Assembly (NCBI GenBank): GCA_037447655.1
Contig: JBBHKE010000620.1
Coordinates: forward strand, 124,001-188,000
Source of the DNA: Zygnema cylindricum
Taxonomy: Eukaryota; Streptophyta; Zygnematophyceae; Zygnematales; Zygnemataceae
Direction: 5' to 3'
DNA length: 64,000 nucleotides
The translations under genes and the position numbers were made by a program. Shown here in pieces: positions 45,140-56,908 of this stretch (the first letter of the stretch is position 1; each line of letters starts with the position of its first letter). Below the pieces are notes generated by a model. That model did not search any database, had not been told where the DNA came from, and saw nothing but the letters and a program-made list of their open reading frames with translations.

Positions 45140-46340
45140 GTGAAGGTAGGAAGTGATATAGTCAAAAGTATGCTAGAAAATGTGTTGTATGTTCATAGCT
45201 TTACAATGTACTTGTTTTCTACATCAGTTGTAACCAAAAGAGGATTTGAAGTAATCATCGATGGAAGTCGACAGATTGTCAATAAGAATGGTCAAACGTT
45301 TTTGGAAGGCATTCTAAGTGAAAACAACATGTTTACGATCATCATGGGAAATAATACACATTATTTTGGACTGTACTCCGGAGAATTCTCTGATCATGAA
45401 TTGTGGCATAAACGTTTTGGTCATATAAACTATGATAAACTGAATAAGATGTATAAGGACAAAGTGGTGGATGGCTTAAAGTGTTCAGTCACATCAGATG
45501 TTTGTGATGGTTGTGCTTTCGAAAAAATACACAAATTATACTTTCCAAAAGACAAGGCCAGTAGAGCAAACAGAATTCTAAAAGTAATTCAAGTTCTAAA
45601 AGTAATTCACTCAGTTGTATGGGGACATTCCAAAAAGGAGTCACCCAGTAAGAAAATGTATATGGTTACTTTTACAGATGATTAGTCTAGATATAACATG
45701 GTATATTTTATTTAAAACAAAAGATAAGTTTTTTCAAAATTTAAAGAATTTAAGGCATTTGTGGAAAAAAAACAAGGAGTATCAATATTACAACTACGAA
45801 CAGACAATGAACGTGAATACATATCAAAGGAGTTTGCTGCATACATGAAAGAACAAGGAATTCATCATCAACTAACTGTTCCCTATACACCTGAACAAAA
45901 TGGAGTATGCAATGGAGTATGGAGTAGCAGAACAAAATGGAGTATGGAGTAGCAGAACAGCTCAAGAGAACCTTAACAGAAAGTGCAAGGATCATGCTGG
46001 CAGATAAAGGAATGGACTCAAAGTTTCGGGCAGAGGCATTTAATTGTGCAAATTATATCAAGAACAGAGTACGTACAAAAGGAGTAGAAAATGGAAATAC
46101 TCCATATAAATTGTGAACAAGAAAACGGCCAGATGTTAGTCATCTAAGAGTTTTTGGAAACAAAGTATTTTATCTAGATAATGATCAAACCAGGTGGAAA
46201 ATGGATGTAAAGGGAAAACCTAGAATCCTACTCGGATATGATTAAAATGCAAAAGGATATAGAGTATATGATCTACTTACTCATGATGTCAAGGTAGTAA
46301 GAAATATGATAGTCAAAGACGAAAGAAAATTATCACTCAA
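45140..46340 (+). pseudogene. Copia GAG-pre-integrase and integrase
   Basis: 45140-45685: ELWHKRFGHINYDKLNKMYK, the H-H-C-C zinc region ending VCDGCAFEKIHK, then HSVVWGH, where the first catalytic Asp (canonical T/S-D-V-W) reads Val. The later core has RTDNEREYIS (second Asp). The YTPEQNGV block at about 45890-45960 is duplicated by a short tandem repeat just before the catalytic Glu, reading EQNGV twice. The C-terminal part is VFGNKVFYLDNDQTRWKMDV. Confidence 0.85.
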
Positions 46341-46559
46341 TCATATCAAGAGTACATTTTACTAGAGGAAGAAATAAGAAAATTAAAGAACCAAACCAGG
46401 TACAAAGAAATGACGACAAGACATCAACAGATATGGAAACTTCAAATGATCAAGAAGAATCTCATAGGGATATCAAAGTACCAGGAGGGAGACAACCAAG
46501 CATACCAGCGTCAGCATTTTCGGAAGGAAGTAGAACAAGTTCAAAACTTTAAGAAAACA

Positions 46560-48360
46560 ATATGGTATTTGCTCTATTTGCTCAATCGAATGAAACACTT
46601 ACTTTACAAGAGGCGTTAGAAAGTCTAGAAAAAGAGTGATGGAAAGAAGCTATCCATGAGGAGATGAATTTTATTATGAAGGCACAAACTTGGAATATAG
46701 TAGAATTACCTCCAAATAGAAAAGCTATTGGATGTAAATAGGTGTTTAAACTAAAGCTAAATCCAGATAATGGAATAGAGAGATATAAAGCAAGGTTGGT
46801 AGCCAAGAGTTAAATCAAAAAGAGGGAAAAGACTATGAAGAGACATTTTCCCCCGTAGTAAGATTTCCTTCTATGAGAATACTCCTAAGTATAGCAGCTA
46901 TAGAAGACATGGAAGTACATCATGTTGTTTTTATAAAGCTTTAGTCCTCTCTATGCCTCAGCTGTGAGGGTGAGAGAGCTATTCAAGACTTAAGCTATTT
47001 TTGGTTGAGTTTGGTTCAATGGTTACCAAAATTAGTGTGAGAGTGAAGTTGGGAGTTCAGGGTTCATTCACACTTGAGACACGCGTCGTCACTTGAGAGA
47101 AATGCGTGAGTATGTCCTCCGTGGACGTATGGAAATTCGGCAGGACCACGGGACTTCGTGAAGTCAGTTCTACGGTGCCAAATCCTCTAATCGGACGGCT
47201 GACAGCTGCCGCCAACAAATACTGACGAGGTGTGACTAGATCACTATCAATTTACGTTGTCTGAACTTCGGTGTAAATATTTGGTAGAATAGAATTTTGT
47301 CTGTAGTGAATTAGTTGTTTAGTGTTGAGAATGTGGTTTATGACATACCTTCAGTACACAGGTATACTCACAGTATTTGTTGTGTTAGAATGTTATATGT
47401 ACGGCTGGAATGCCGCCGTACAGCTTAGTGTATTTTCAGTGTATAGAAGTAGGACTTAGTGAATTTGATTCAATAGGAACAAATGAAATGAAAACTGTAC
47501 ACTCAGTTTTATGTAGTTTCATTTATGCATATCTCACACATCTGTGAGCGGAATTTATTGAAATTTTGTGTGTATGTTCCTTTGTATGTGGAAAATTTTC
47601 AGGAAAATTGGATCATTTTTCTAAAAGTTATAGTCTGTCAAAGTTGCTGTTCAGCCATCCGCATTTGTGGAAGCTTCCTCTTTTGATTTGTTCTACGATG
47701 ACTACTTCTGCATCTTCTTCATCTTCAGTGCCAGCAGTTGTCTCAGTTGTCTCAGAACAACACATCAAATGGACGTAAAGACCACCTGCTTGAATGGAGA
47801 ACTAGAAGAAGAAATCTACATGGAACAACCGAAAGGATTTATTGATCAAGGAAGGGAAGAACTCGTATGTAAACTGATTAAATCATTATATGGACTTAAA
47901 CAGGCTCTTAGGAGATGGAATGCCAAACTAGATGAATTTTTGACTACACTAGGATATCAAAGAATTAGTTCAGATCATTCAGTATATGTATTATGCCCCG
48001 AAGATAAATAAAAAGTGTTATATATTGCAGTTTATGTAGATGACCTACTAATCATTAGTAAATGTAAGGAACAATTTCAAAAGCTAAATGAAGAATTTTA
48101 TAAGGAATTTGATATCAAAAGGTATTGGAGAAGCAAAATATATACTAGGAATACAAATGGAAAGAGATAGAGAAAAGGAAATCATAAAGTTAATAGAAAA
48201 AGAGGCCATAAAGAATATGTTAAGAAAGTTTAACTTCGGTTCAGCTAACAGTTGTATCACACCTTTGGATACCAAGAAGAAAAAGGAGGAACAGGATGAA
48301 GAAGAGGATGAGAAGGTAAATGTACCTTATAGAGAAATTGTTGGAACTCTTATTTAATTC
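46560..48360 (+). pseudogene. Copia reverse transcriptase split by a solo LTR
   Basis: The first part (46610-46920) has EEMNFIMKAQTWNIVELPPN, then [15 protein letters not shown] and MEVH. The frame resumes at 47768 with QMDVKTTCLNGELEEEIYME, and reaches YVDD at about 48035 (VYVDDLLIISK). The insertion falls between His and Gln of the conserved M-E-V-H-Q-M-D block. A stop precedes the YVDD segment and a frame shift follows it. Confidence 0.88.
46923..47762 (+). mobile_element. Solo LTR, 840 bp, with 5-bp target-site duplication
   Basis: It begins TGTTGTT and ends AACAACA (perfect 7-bp terminal inversion). It is flanked on both sides by CATCA (46918-46922 and 47763-47767). It interrupts the RT of the host copia element. 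No internal genes. A diverged relative in reverse orientation sits at 50810-51847. It contains a tRNA-like stretch near 47010-47090 (GGTTCAATGGTTACC, then GGGTTCATTC). Confidence 0.92.
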
Positions 48361-48429
48361 ATGAATTGTACGAGACCATACATAGCAGTTGCAATAGGAA
48401 TACTCAACAGAAATTTGCAGAACCTAAGG

Positions 48430-48977
48430 AAATTTGACTGAATACGGCCAAGAGAGTTTTAAGATATCTTATCGAAACACATATCTATGGTTACACTTGG
48501 GAGGAGATTTAATCAACATCCAAACTTGGAGCGATGCAAGTCATGGAGATGACATCATCAAGAAATCAACATCTGGATACATTCTACAGATAGGACAAGG
48601 AACTTGCTGCTGGGCGAGTAAAATTCAAAAAGTGACAGCTCAGTCAACAATGGAATCTGAATTCTTAGCAGTCAACATGGCAGTAAAAGAAATCATTTGG
48701 GTAAAAGACAAGAATTAGGATAAATGTAGCATGGATCTCAGATTTTTTTATGTGACGATCAAGCCGCCATTGCGGTAGCAAAAAATCCTTAACATCATTT
48801 CAAAAGTAAACATATTGACACCAGACTGAGTTTCGTCAAAGAAAACATACACGACAAAGTTATTAAAATGCAGCATGTGTCAAACTCACAAATGATATCT
48901 AACATGATGACTAGGGCACTACCAGGTCCTAATTTACACTTTTGTATATCAAAAAGCAAATTACTCCTAAGTGGCTA
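48430..48977 (+). pseudogene. Copia RNase H
   Basis: TWSDASHGDDIIKKSTSGYI, then CCWASKIQKVTAQSTMESEF, and after a break FLCDDQAAIAVAKNP and HHFKSKHIDTRLSFVK. The catalytic Asp (WSDA), Glu (MESEF) and Asp (CDDQAA) are present, but frames shift. Confidence 0.82.
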
Positions 48978-49055
48978 AAATAAGGATAGAAGATTTAGGG
49001 GAGTAATTCTATTAAAATTCATAAGAAAATACACATATAGAAGTTAATGGGAGTA

Positions 49056-49960
49056 AGTTGAAAAAGGTAATTTATATCTTGTCTCCATTTTAGTTTAATA
49101 TTTAACAAGAGAGAGAGAGAGAGAAAGAGAATGAAAGACACGTCATGCCTACCCCGCTGTTGAGAAGGTGCACACTAAAGTAGAGTGGCATTTTACCAAA
49201 ATTGTGCCTTCAGCTGGATTTGAACCTGCGACCTATGGATTTTGTATAGCCAAAAGCCTTAACCATTAAGGCACTACAAAACGGTTAACGTATTAGATTT
49301 GATACGTACTTAAACTGTGACACATCAGCAAATCCACACCAAACTCACTACGAGACGCAAATGAAGTAATTCATGGACGAAAGCGAATTTGAACCGTGTA
49401 AATTTAATTGATCGGACGGCCTTCGTTGCAACGACCACCAGGAATGCGCTTTTGGCGGCCTTTGGAAATAGCTTCACGCAATGCCACGTGGCATCACTCT
49501 TTTTGGATACCACAAAAGATGAGAGGAGGAACCATGGCTCCCGATTTGACAGGCGTGGCGTCACCTTGTAGGCCATGTTGTACAATGGCCGTACAATAAG
49601 TACATCAGCCACTATACCTTTTGTACTATATACTGTTCCTATTAGACCAAGGTTTAGTAATAGGTAGCTGAGAGGAGGCAGACTACGACTTAGTAATATT
49701 TGAGGTGCTTCTCTCCAGGTGACCTTCTGTATAAATAGGTTGTCTTTAGCCAACCATAACTAATTGCTTAGGGGAGAAAATTCATTGATTCTTTTTGCGT
49801 TGGACTCAGGGGAGTATTGTCTTCACAGGGGTGAGGTTGGTCAAAGTCATTGCTTGCCAGGGTGGAAATTATTATCGGGGACACCAAAGTGGGTTGATGC
49901 TATCCTAGTGGCTACTTGTGAACTGTGCATTTTGTGGGGCAACGGAGCCCATAGAATTTC
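49056..49960 (+). repeat. 5' LTR
   Basis: Aligns with 54528-55318. The first bases are mutated (AGTTGAAAAAGG versus TGTTAAAAAAGG). Contents in order: GA microsatellite, antisense tRNA-like unit (49204-49274), G-box (49484-49492), TATAAATA (49730-49737), and the R/U5 text (CAACCATAACTAATTGC). Confidence 0.85.
49204..49274 (-). other. tRNA-like (Pol III box A/box B) unit in LTR U3
   Basis: Read on the minus strand this is 71 nt with a perfect 7-bp acceptor-type stem (GTGCCTT / AAGGCAC), a D-arm/box A region (TTAATGGTTAAGGC), an anticodon-like stem (TTTTG/CAAAA) and a box B (GGTTCAAATCC). The T-stem has one mismatch, and the spacing is 1-2 nt off a true tRNA. It is therefore a tRNA-derived sequence rather than a functional gene. 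Confidence 0.65.
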
Positions 49961-49962
49961 AA

Positions 49963-49977
49963 GATATGGGCCCACCA
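49963..49977 (+). other. Primer-binding site, anticodon region of tRNA-iMet
   Basis: GATATGGGCCCACCA: one mismatch to the complement of the tRNA-iMet anticodon arm (GGTTATGGGCCCACCAC). Confidence 0.75.
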
Positions 49978-50059
49978 CCTACGGTGGTCATAAAGGATAG
50001 TTCAGGCATTATCTATAATGGAAATGGAGGAGGACAACCCAATGATAAAGAAATAGGAG

Positions 50060-50809
50060 CTCCAAAGACAGTCGTTTGTCACTTTTGCATAACACTGCGA
50101 CATTACATGGCTAATTGCACCAGAATTGGAAGAATTAAGTATGAAATACGGGTAGGTGAACAGCAACAAAGAGGAGATGGAGGAACTTTTCCACAAAAAG
50201 AAAGGAGATAATGAAGTGGAAATTATAAGAAAGCAAAAATGAGCATTTGGAGGTAAGAAAGAACCCTCGGAAGAAGGGTGGATCATCGATTCGGTAGCAT
50301 CTATACATATGTGCAAAGACAAAAGGTGGTTTTCAAAGTTGAGGAAGATCTCCACTGTTGAGATAGAATTTGGGGATGGTAGAGTTGTGACTACAAACCT
50401 TATAAGATTAGTGGATCTAAAGGTCATAGTTGAAGGGAAAGTCTCCAATGTCACTCTTTTAGATGTGCTATATATACCAGAACTTAGCAAAAATCTGATC
50501 TCTATAGCTGTCTTAGATGAGAAAGATTTCGTCAAAAGAACTAAGAAAGGAAGGTTCACTGTTAGTTTTGATGGTGAGGTCTATTTCATAGCTTAAAAGG
50601 GCAGTCAGGAAATGTTCAGAATTGTACTTTGCAATGAAAAGAAAGGTGCCCTCTACTCTTGTGTAAGTGATATTATGTTGTGGCATAAGAGACTTGGACA
50701 TGTGTATCTAGATAGATTAAGAGAAATAAAGACCAAAGGAATAGTGGAAGGCATAAAGTTTGAGGAATCTGAAATGGTAGATGATTGTAGTGGTTGTGCA
50801 CAAGGGAAG
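50060..50809 (+). pseudogene. Copia zinc knuckle, protease and GAG-pre-integrase
   Basis: CCHC knuckle CHFCITLRHYMANC; protease WIIDSVASIHMC (D-S-G-A altered to D-S-V-A); then VLYIPELSKNLISIAVLDEK and the zinc domain MLWHKRLGHVYLDRL, ending DDCSGCAQGK at the solo LTR insertion. One stop after VYFIA. Confidence 0.85.
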
Positions 50810-51847
50810 TGTTGTCCATAGCCTATTTCAGCCATGGACTACTCTCGAAAGCACCACAGACTACCCTCAAACAGCTGTGTTTCAGACAGGACAGATTGCT
50901 CCACAATAAACAAAAAATCCACTCGAAGCTGCTCAATATAGCAGTATGCTATAGACACTATAAACTCCCAAAGTTAGAGCCGTCTACAAGGCGTGGAAGA
51001 TATAAGCTTCAAAGTTTCCCAAAGCAGGTGTGACTTTACACTAACCACTTTGACTTCTCACAGAATCTAATCTTACAAGATAACAGAATAGACTGAAATT
51101 TCGCACACATACAGATTCTATACCATATAATAACTTCACAAAGTATCATATGAATAAAACAAACAGAGTGATCACACCAACAGGTCAAAGATGTAGAAAA
51201 TAGTCTGCCATAACTTTGATAAAATAACTGTGATACTTAAAATATTATAAGTCCTACAAGTGTTACTCAGAGTGTTCACTACTGAATGTGCGGAGGCATA
51301 CCAGCCGTACGGTATCTACCATCTACCTAAACTATTGTAAGTATACCTGAAAAGTTCGAGGTATGTCAGACTGAACAGATCTACATTGATAAACAAACTA
51401 GCAAAAAGACAAACCTATGTTGTACATAATATTTACACCGACATCTCCACAATCTTCGTACGTCAAAAACCAAGCTACCACTAAGTAACCACTAAACAAA
51501 TATCATTACTCACGATCTATACTAGTTATATTATCCACAGCTGCGTCAGCTGCTTTGTCCGTACGGATCATATCAAGGTAATCGTAGCTACGTTGACTTG
51601 TCTGCATCGCAACTGCGCCGTACCGGCGGTGCCTGTTTCAACATTTCGTTTATTCCACATCGGATCGCTTCGCGATCCGCCGTCCATTTGTCAATGCTTG
51701 TACACGCCACTCAATGAGTCTATTTCATCACTTAAATTATATCCGTTTGTTCGCTCCCCCAATCCATGAATCCATTCGAACCTCCACATTAAATTCCATG
51801 GCACACGAACTGTCGCGTACGCACGAAACAAACTTTTCAAAACAACA
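50810..51847 (-). mobile_element. Solo LTR, 1038 bp, reverse orientation relative to 46923-47762
   Basis: Starts TGTTGT and ends ACAACA. Flanks GGAAG (50805-50809) and AGAAG (51848-51852) are a 5-bp duplication with one change. Internal stretches are the inverse complement of the 840-bp solo LTR (for example 51292-51306 against 47397-47411; also GGTGTAAATATT at 47270). It interrupts the host between the GAG-pre-integrase (CAQGK) and integrase (IHRLPFPK) blocks. Confidence 0.85.
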
Positions 51848-52675
51848 AGAAGATCCATAGACTTCCTTTCCCAAAGGTTGCCACTTATAGGAGAGAGAAG
51901 GTCTTGGAGCTTGTATACACAAATGTGTGGGGACCGGAGAGATATCTCTCACATGGAGGGAAAAGGTATATGTTGACCATCACCGATGACTTGTCTAGAT
52001 ATACTAAGGTATATTTCATTAATTATAAGTCAGAAGTGTTGTGGTACTTTAAAGAATATAAAGTTTGGAGACAGAAACTTCATGAGACTTGCATAAAAGA
52101 AATAAGAAGTGATAATGGGGGGAGTACACCGCAAATGAGTTTAAAGAGTTTGTAATAAACAAAGGAATTCATCATCACAAAATTTGTTCCTGATAATCGA
52201 GAGCAAAATGCAGTAGCCGAAAGAATAAATAGAACACTTGGTGATATGCCAAGAAGTATGCTAACTGATAAGAGGATAGTCTTGCGGTTTTGGGTGGAAG
52301 CTATGAATTATGAAAACTTTATCAAAAATAGGATTCTAACTTCAGCTAATAAAAATGAAACTCCATATGAGAGGTGGACCGGTAAAAAATCAAATTTATC
52401 TAGTTTGAGAGTGTTTAGAAGTCAAGTGTTTAGTTTGGATAATGACAAAACAAAGTGGAAGTTAGAAGGAAGAGAAAAGACTAGATACTTTGTCGGATAT
52501 GATGAAGATAGCAAAGGATACTGAGTGCATGATCTAAAGAAAAAGGATATAATCTTAGCCAAACACATTGTAGTTATGGATGAAGTAAAATCCATAGATC
52601 TGCCTAAATACACCAAAGAAGTTAAAATCAGGATAGTCCCGCATCTGGATTTTGATCTTGACCTTGAACTAATTT
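51848..52675 (+). pseudogene. Copia integrase
   Basis: IHRLPFPKVATYRREKVLEL, then VYTNVWGPERY: the first catalytic Asp (T-D-V-W) is Asn. IRSDNGG (second Asp) and AVAERINRTLGD (Glu) are kept. C-terminal part RVFRSQVFSLDNDKTKWKLE, then FVGYDEDSKGY and a stop. Frame shift at about 52130-52190. Confidence 0.88.
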
Positions 52676-52799
52676 AGAAAGCACACAAGGAAAAAATTGA
52701 ATTTGCAGGAAATTCAGATGACAAGAAAGTGGAGGAGACGAATGAGGCTCCACTTCAAACTGAAACCGAAGAAGAACCATAGTCAACGGATAGGGGAGA

Positions 52800-53936
52800 T
52801 GAAGTTGTACCCAAACGGAATCCAAGGATGCCCTCAATATCGACATCAAAATTTGAGGGAGGACGGAGAAGCAGCAAATGTATTCAAGAGAGAATGGCCA
52901 ACAGTAAGTTAAACAAGCTGTCCCATCCGGAAGAACCTAAAACATATTTAAATAGCTTTGAAGGGGATAGATGGAAAACAACTATTAATGAGGGAATGAG
53001 TTCCATAATGGAGGCAATCACATGGGAGTTAGTAGATTGTCCTCCGGATAGAAAGCCAATTGGTTGTAAATGAGTTTTTAAACTAAATTTGAACCCGGAT
53101 AATTCTATAGAAAAGTACAAGGATAGATTGGTAGCAAAGGGATACACTCAAAAGGATGGAATTGATTATGAAGAGACCATTGCACTGGTAGTCTGGTTTC
53201 CCTCAGTTAAAATTCTTCTAAGTATAGCTGCAGCGGAAGGCATGGAAATACATCAAATGGACATAAAAACTGCTTTTCTAAATAGTGAACTAGAAGAAGA
53301 AATTTTCATGAAACAATCAGAGAGATTTGTAGAGGAGGGAGAAGAAAGCAAGGTTTGCAGGTTGATTAAACCACTATACGGGCTGAAACAAGAGCCCCGA
53401 CAATGGAACATAAAATTGGATGAGTTTCTTACTGGTGTGGGTTACATATGGATCACCTCAGATCACTCCATTTATCTTTTTGAAGATGAAAATGGTGCAA
53501 TTTTCATTGCAGTGTATGTGGATGATTTGCTTGTTTTGAGTAAATTTATTGAGAAAATAAATCAACTAAAAAGAAGTTTGAGTAATTGATTTGATATGAA
53601 AGACTTAGGAGAAGCTAAGTTCATTTTGGGAATACAAATGGAAAGGGATAGAGACAAGAAAATAATCAGAATAACTCAGAAGGAAACAATCATAATATGC
53701 TTCATAAATTTCAGATGGACCAAGCCAATGGTTGCTCTACTCCTATGGAACTTAAAAAGGTTAGTGAAGGGGATGCTAAATGGGGAGTAATAGTCCTAGA
53801 TGATCAGATTACTCTAGAAGAACAAAAATTTATGCACAATATTCCCTATCGACAATTTGTGGGAAGCTTGATCTTCTTTATGAACTGTACACGTCCGAAC
53901 ATAGCGGCAGCTATGGAGTTCTTACTAAAAGTCTAA
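52800..53936 (+). pseudogene. Copia reverse transcriptase (few lesions)
   Basis: SSIMEAITWELVDCPPDRKP, a stop replacing W of KWVFKL (53071), then 53089-53589: [58 protein letters not shown] and catalytic YVDD in VYVDDLLVLS. The thumb region continues MKDLGEAKFILGIQMERDRD after a stop (53587), then a frame shift. Confidence 0.9.
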
Positions 53937-53939
53937 ATA

Positions 53940-54514
53940 ATCCGAGAAAGAAAGACTAGGAGGCAGCCAAGAGGGTAATGAGATATCTTGTGGGAACAAG
54001 GGAACTATGGTTAAATTTGGGAGGGGAGAATACTAACATCTCCACTTGGAGTGATGCTAGTTATGGAGATGTGCCACTCAGAAGGTCAACTTCTGGATAT
54101 GTTTTGCAAATTCAACTAGGTGAAAGCTGCTGGAGCAGCAAACAATAGAAAGTTGTCGCGCACTCTACAATGAAGGCTGAGTATGTGGCATCATGCGCAT
54201 GCGCAGCCATGAAAGAAATAATGTGGGTGAAATCTTTGCTACAAGAATTGGGATTTATGAAGAATGGAGTGTAAAACATTTTCTGCGATAACCAAGCAAC
54301 AATGGCAATTGCTGCAAATCCCAAGCATCATTTTAAGGCCAAACATATGGACTTAAGGCTTAGCTTTGTGAGAGAAAAAGTTGAAAAAAAAATCATCAAA
54401 CTTGTGTACAAACCGGATGCGGAAATGTTGGTTGATATGATGACCAAAAGAGTTTCTTCACCAAAATTAGTTTATTGCAGAAATGGTTGTGGGTTGAGAG
54501 AAAGAGAGAGCTAA
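53940..54514 (+). pseudogene. Copia RNase H
   Basis: TWSDASYGDVPLRRSTSGYV, then a stop in SSKQ, MKAEYVAS, MKEIMWVKSLLQELGFMKNG, CDNQATMAIAANPKHHFKAK, ending RNGCGLRERES before the polypurine tract. The catalytic Glu position (M-E-A-E) is partly changed to MKAE. Confidence 0.85.
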
Positions 54515-54527
54515 AAATTATGGGGAG

Positions 54528-55340
54528 TGTTAAAAAAGGTAATTTATATCTTGTCTCCATTTAGTTTAATATTTAATGAGAGAGAGAGAGAGAGAAAGAG
54601 AATGAAAGACACGCCATGGCTGCCTCGCTATTTAGAAGGTGCAAACTAAAGTAGAGTGGCATTTTACCAAAATTGTGCCTTATGCTGGATTTGAACGTGC
54701 GACCTATGGATTTTGTATAGCCGTACGCCTTAACCATTAAGGCAATACGAAACGGTGAAGGTATTAGATTTGATAAGTAATTAAACTGTAACACATCGGC
54801 AAATTCACACCAGACTCACTACGAGACGCATATTAAACAATTAATGCACGAACGCGAATCTGAACCGTGTAAATTTTATTGATCGGACGGCTTTCGTTGC
54901 AGCCGCCACATGAAATGCGCTTTTGGTGGCCTTTGGAAATAGCTTCACGAAATGCCACGTGGCGTCACACTATTTGGATACTGCAGAAGATGGGAGGAGG
55001 AACCATGGCTCCCGATTTGACAAGCGTCACCTTGAAGGCCATAATGTACAATGGCCGTACAATAAGTACATCGGCCACTGTACCTTTTTTACTATATAGT
55101 GTTCCTATTGGACTAGGGTTTAGTAATAGGTCGCTGTAAGGAGGCATAATAGGACTTAGTAATATTAAAGGCGCCTCTCTCTAGGCGACCTCCTTTATAA
55201 ATAGGTTGTCTTTGGCCAACCATAACTAATTACCCAGGGGAGCAAATTCGGTGATTATTTTTGCGTTCGAATTAGGGGAGTCTTATCCTCATAGGGGTGA
55301 GGCTGGTTAGATTCATTGTCTGTGAAGGTGGCAGTTTGAA
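54528..55340 (+). repeat. 3' LTR
   Basis: Starts TGTTAAAAAAGG after ATTATGGGGAG. Same order as the 5' LTR: antisense tRNA-like unit (54675-54745), G-box (54955-54963), TATAAATA (55196-55203). Its end is cut by the LTR of the minus-strand element beginning near 55341. Confidence 0.85.
54675..54745 (-). other. tRNA-like unit in the 3' LTR
   Basis: Second copy of the 49204-49274 unit, 71 nt, 147 bp from the LTR start. The acceptor-type stem and box A are kept, apart from one end base pair. Box B reads CGTTCAAATCC. Confidence 0.6.
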
Positions 55341-56173
55341 ATTATGTGGTCTCCATTGACCCAGAGAATGAGCAGCCTATGTAAAGCCTTAGGATAATAT
55401 TTTCTCCTTCCACTTTCCCACTGAATAAGCGCCTCCCAGAGGCACAAAATTATTTTGAACACCCTTATCCCTGTGAGGACAAGACTCCCTTGAGTCAAAC
55501 GCAAAAAGAATCACAAAATTTGCTCCCCTGAGTAGTAAGTTATGGCTGGTCAAAGATGACCTTTATAGTTACAAGCTCTCTTAGAGAGAGGTCGCTAAAT
55601 ATCACTAAGTCTTGGTCTTCCTACTCATGATTACCTACTACTTAACCCTAGTCCAATAAAAACACTATATAGTACAAGAAGGTACAATGGGCGATGTACC
55701 TATTGTATGACGATTGTACGACAAGGTCTACAAGGTGACATTTGTCAAATCGGGAGCCATGATTCCTCCTCCCATCTTCTCCGATATAAAATAATATGGC
55801 ACCACGTGGCACCACGTGACGCTATCTCCGTATGCCGCCAAAAGCTCACTTCGCGTGGCAGCTATAATGTCGGCCATCTGATCAAAACAGTTCGTTAGTT
55901 TGATGTTAATTAGCTGTCGCGTTAATGTTTATATATCTTTGAAACCCGTCATGTGTATCGTTTTGATAACGCTTTAGTGGATAAGACGCTATATAGTGGG
56001 CAACCTAGGGTTAAAATCTGGACATATGCACCATTTTGGAAAAATATCCTATAGTTCTAAATCTGCCACTTTCTAAATATCGCGACAACCATGGCGTGCC
56101 TTTGATCCTGACTGTCTCTCTTTAAGGTGGAAATAAATTAAAGAAGTGAACTATTAATTACCTCTTTCCAACA
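55341..56173 (-). repeat. 3' LTR of the minus-strand copia element
   Basis: On the minus strand it starts TGTTGGAAAGAGG after the polypurine tract. It holds a tRNA-like unit on the plus strand (about 55966-56035), a G-box (55802-55810), and an end matching the 5' LTR end at 60625-60720 (TGGTCTCCATTGACCC in both). Confidence 0.8.
55966..56035 (+). other. tRNA-like unit, antisense to its LTR
   Basis: Box A-like GCTTTAGTGGATAAGACGC and box B-like GGGTTAAAATCTGG, followed by GCACCATTTTGG, which matches GGCACAATTTTGG after the unit in the 49 kb LTR. It sits about 138 bp from the LTR start. Confidence 0.5.
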
Positions 56174-56186
56174 CTCCCTTTAATTT

Positions 56187-56905
56187 CTAGTCACTTTTTA
56201 ACTTTAATCCACAGTTTTCTCTGGAAAAAATCAACTTAGGGGAAGGCACTGGTTTTGTCATCATGTCTGCAATCATTTCTCTATCAGTTTTATAAACCTG
56301 TTTAATTATTTTATTTTCTACATTCTCTCTGACAAAGCTTAGTCTAATATCCATATGTTTAGCTTTGAAATGATGTTTCGAATTAGCTGCAATAGAGATA
56401 ACAGCTTGATTATCACAAAAAACATTTTGAGTTCCAGACTTCATGAACCCAAGTTCTTCAAAGAGAGATTTAACCCACATTAATTCTTTGGTTGCAGCAC
56501 AAGAAGCCATGTATCAGCCTCCATAGAGGACTGAGCAACTAATTTTTGTTGCTTACTACTCTAACAACTTGCACTGGATCTAATTTGCAACACATATACA
56601 ATCGTACACCGCCTTAAAGGCACATCTCCATAACTGGCATCACTCTAAGTGGTGATGTCAGTGTGCTCCCCTCCCAAATGCAACCACAATTCCCTTGTCC
56701 CCACCAGATACCTCATCACCCTTCTGGCAGCCTCCCAATCTGTCATTCTTGGTTCATTTAGACTTCTACTAAGGACACCTACGACTGCGGCTATACCCGG
56801 ATGGGTACAGTTCATAAAATAGATTAAACAGCCTACAGTCTGCCGATAAGGGATATTTTCCATAAATTTTCTTTCTATCTCATCCATCTTATCATTAAAA
56901 GTCAA
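56187..56905 (-). pseudogene. Copia RNase H
   Basis: 56905-56645 is the connection/RT tail: SYRQ-type block IPYRQTVGCLIYFMNCTHPG, then YLVGTRELWLHLGGEHTDIT. 56510-56187: ATKELMWVKSLFEELGFMKS, CDNQAVISIAANSKHHFKAK and a C-terminus DMMTKPVPSPKLIFS. The segment between has stops. Confidence 0.87.
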
Positions 56906-56908
56906 TAT

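Larger units (their letters stand above)
44196..49055 (+). mobile_element. Copia element, complete pol order but broken, with a nested solo LTR
   Basis: Primer site GGTTATGGGCCCAC (44196-44209), gag with zinc knuckle (44215-44950), protease remnant (WIMDSRAFANM near 45000), GAG-pre-integrase and integrase (45140-46340), RT first part (46560-46920), solo LTR insertion (46923-47762), RT second part (47768-48355), RNase H (48430-48977), and a polypurine tract AGATTTAGGGGAG near 48990. Its 3' LTR is at most ~50 bp before the next element begins. Many stops. Confidence 0.85.
49056..55340 (+). mobile_element. Copia element with both LTRs; gag mostly deleted
   Basis: 5' LTR 49056-49960, primer site 49963-49977, gag zinc knuckle (about 50085-50125), protease/GAG-pre-integrase (50270-50809), nested solo LTR (50810-51847), integrase (51848-52675), RT (52900-53930), RNase H (53940-54514), polypurine tract (54515-54527) and 3' LTR (54528 to ~55340). 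The two LTRs are collinear. Gag is reduced to its zinc-knuckle end. Confidence 0.9.

Noticed and set aside
49204-49274. A functional tRNA gene
   Set aside because: Arms are off length and mismatched, and the unit is repeated inside LTRs; reported as tRNA-like instead.
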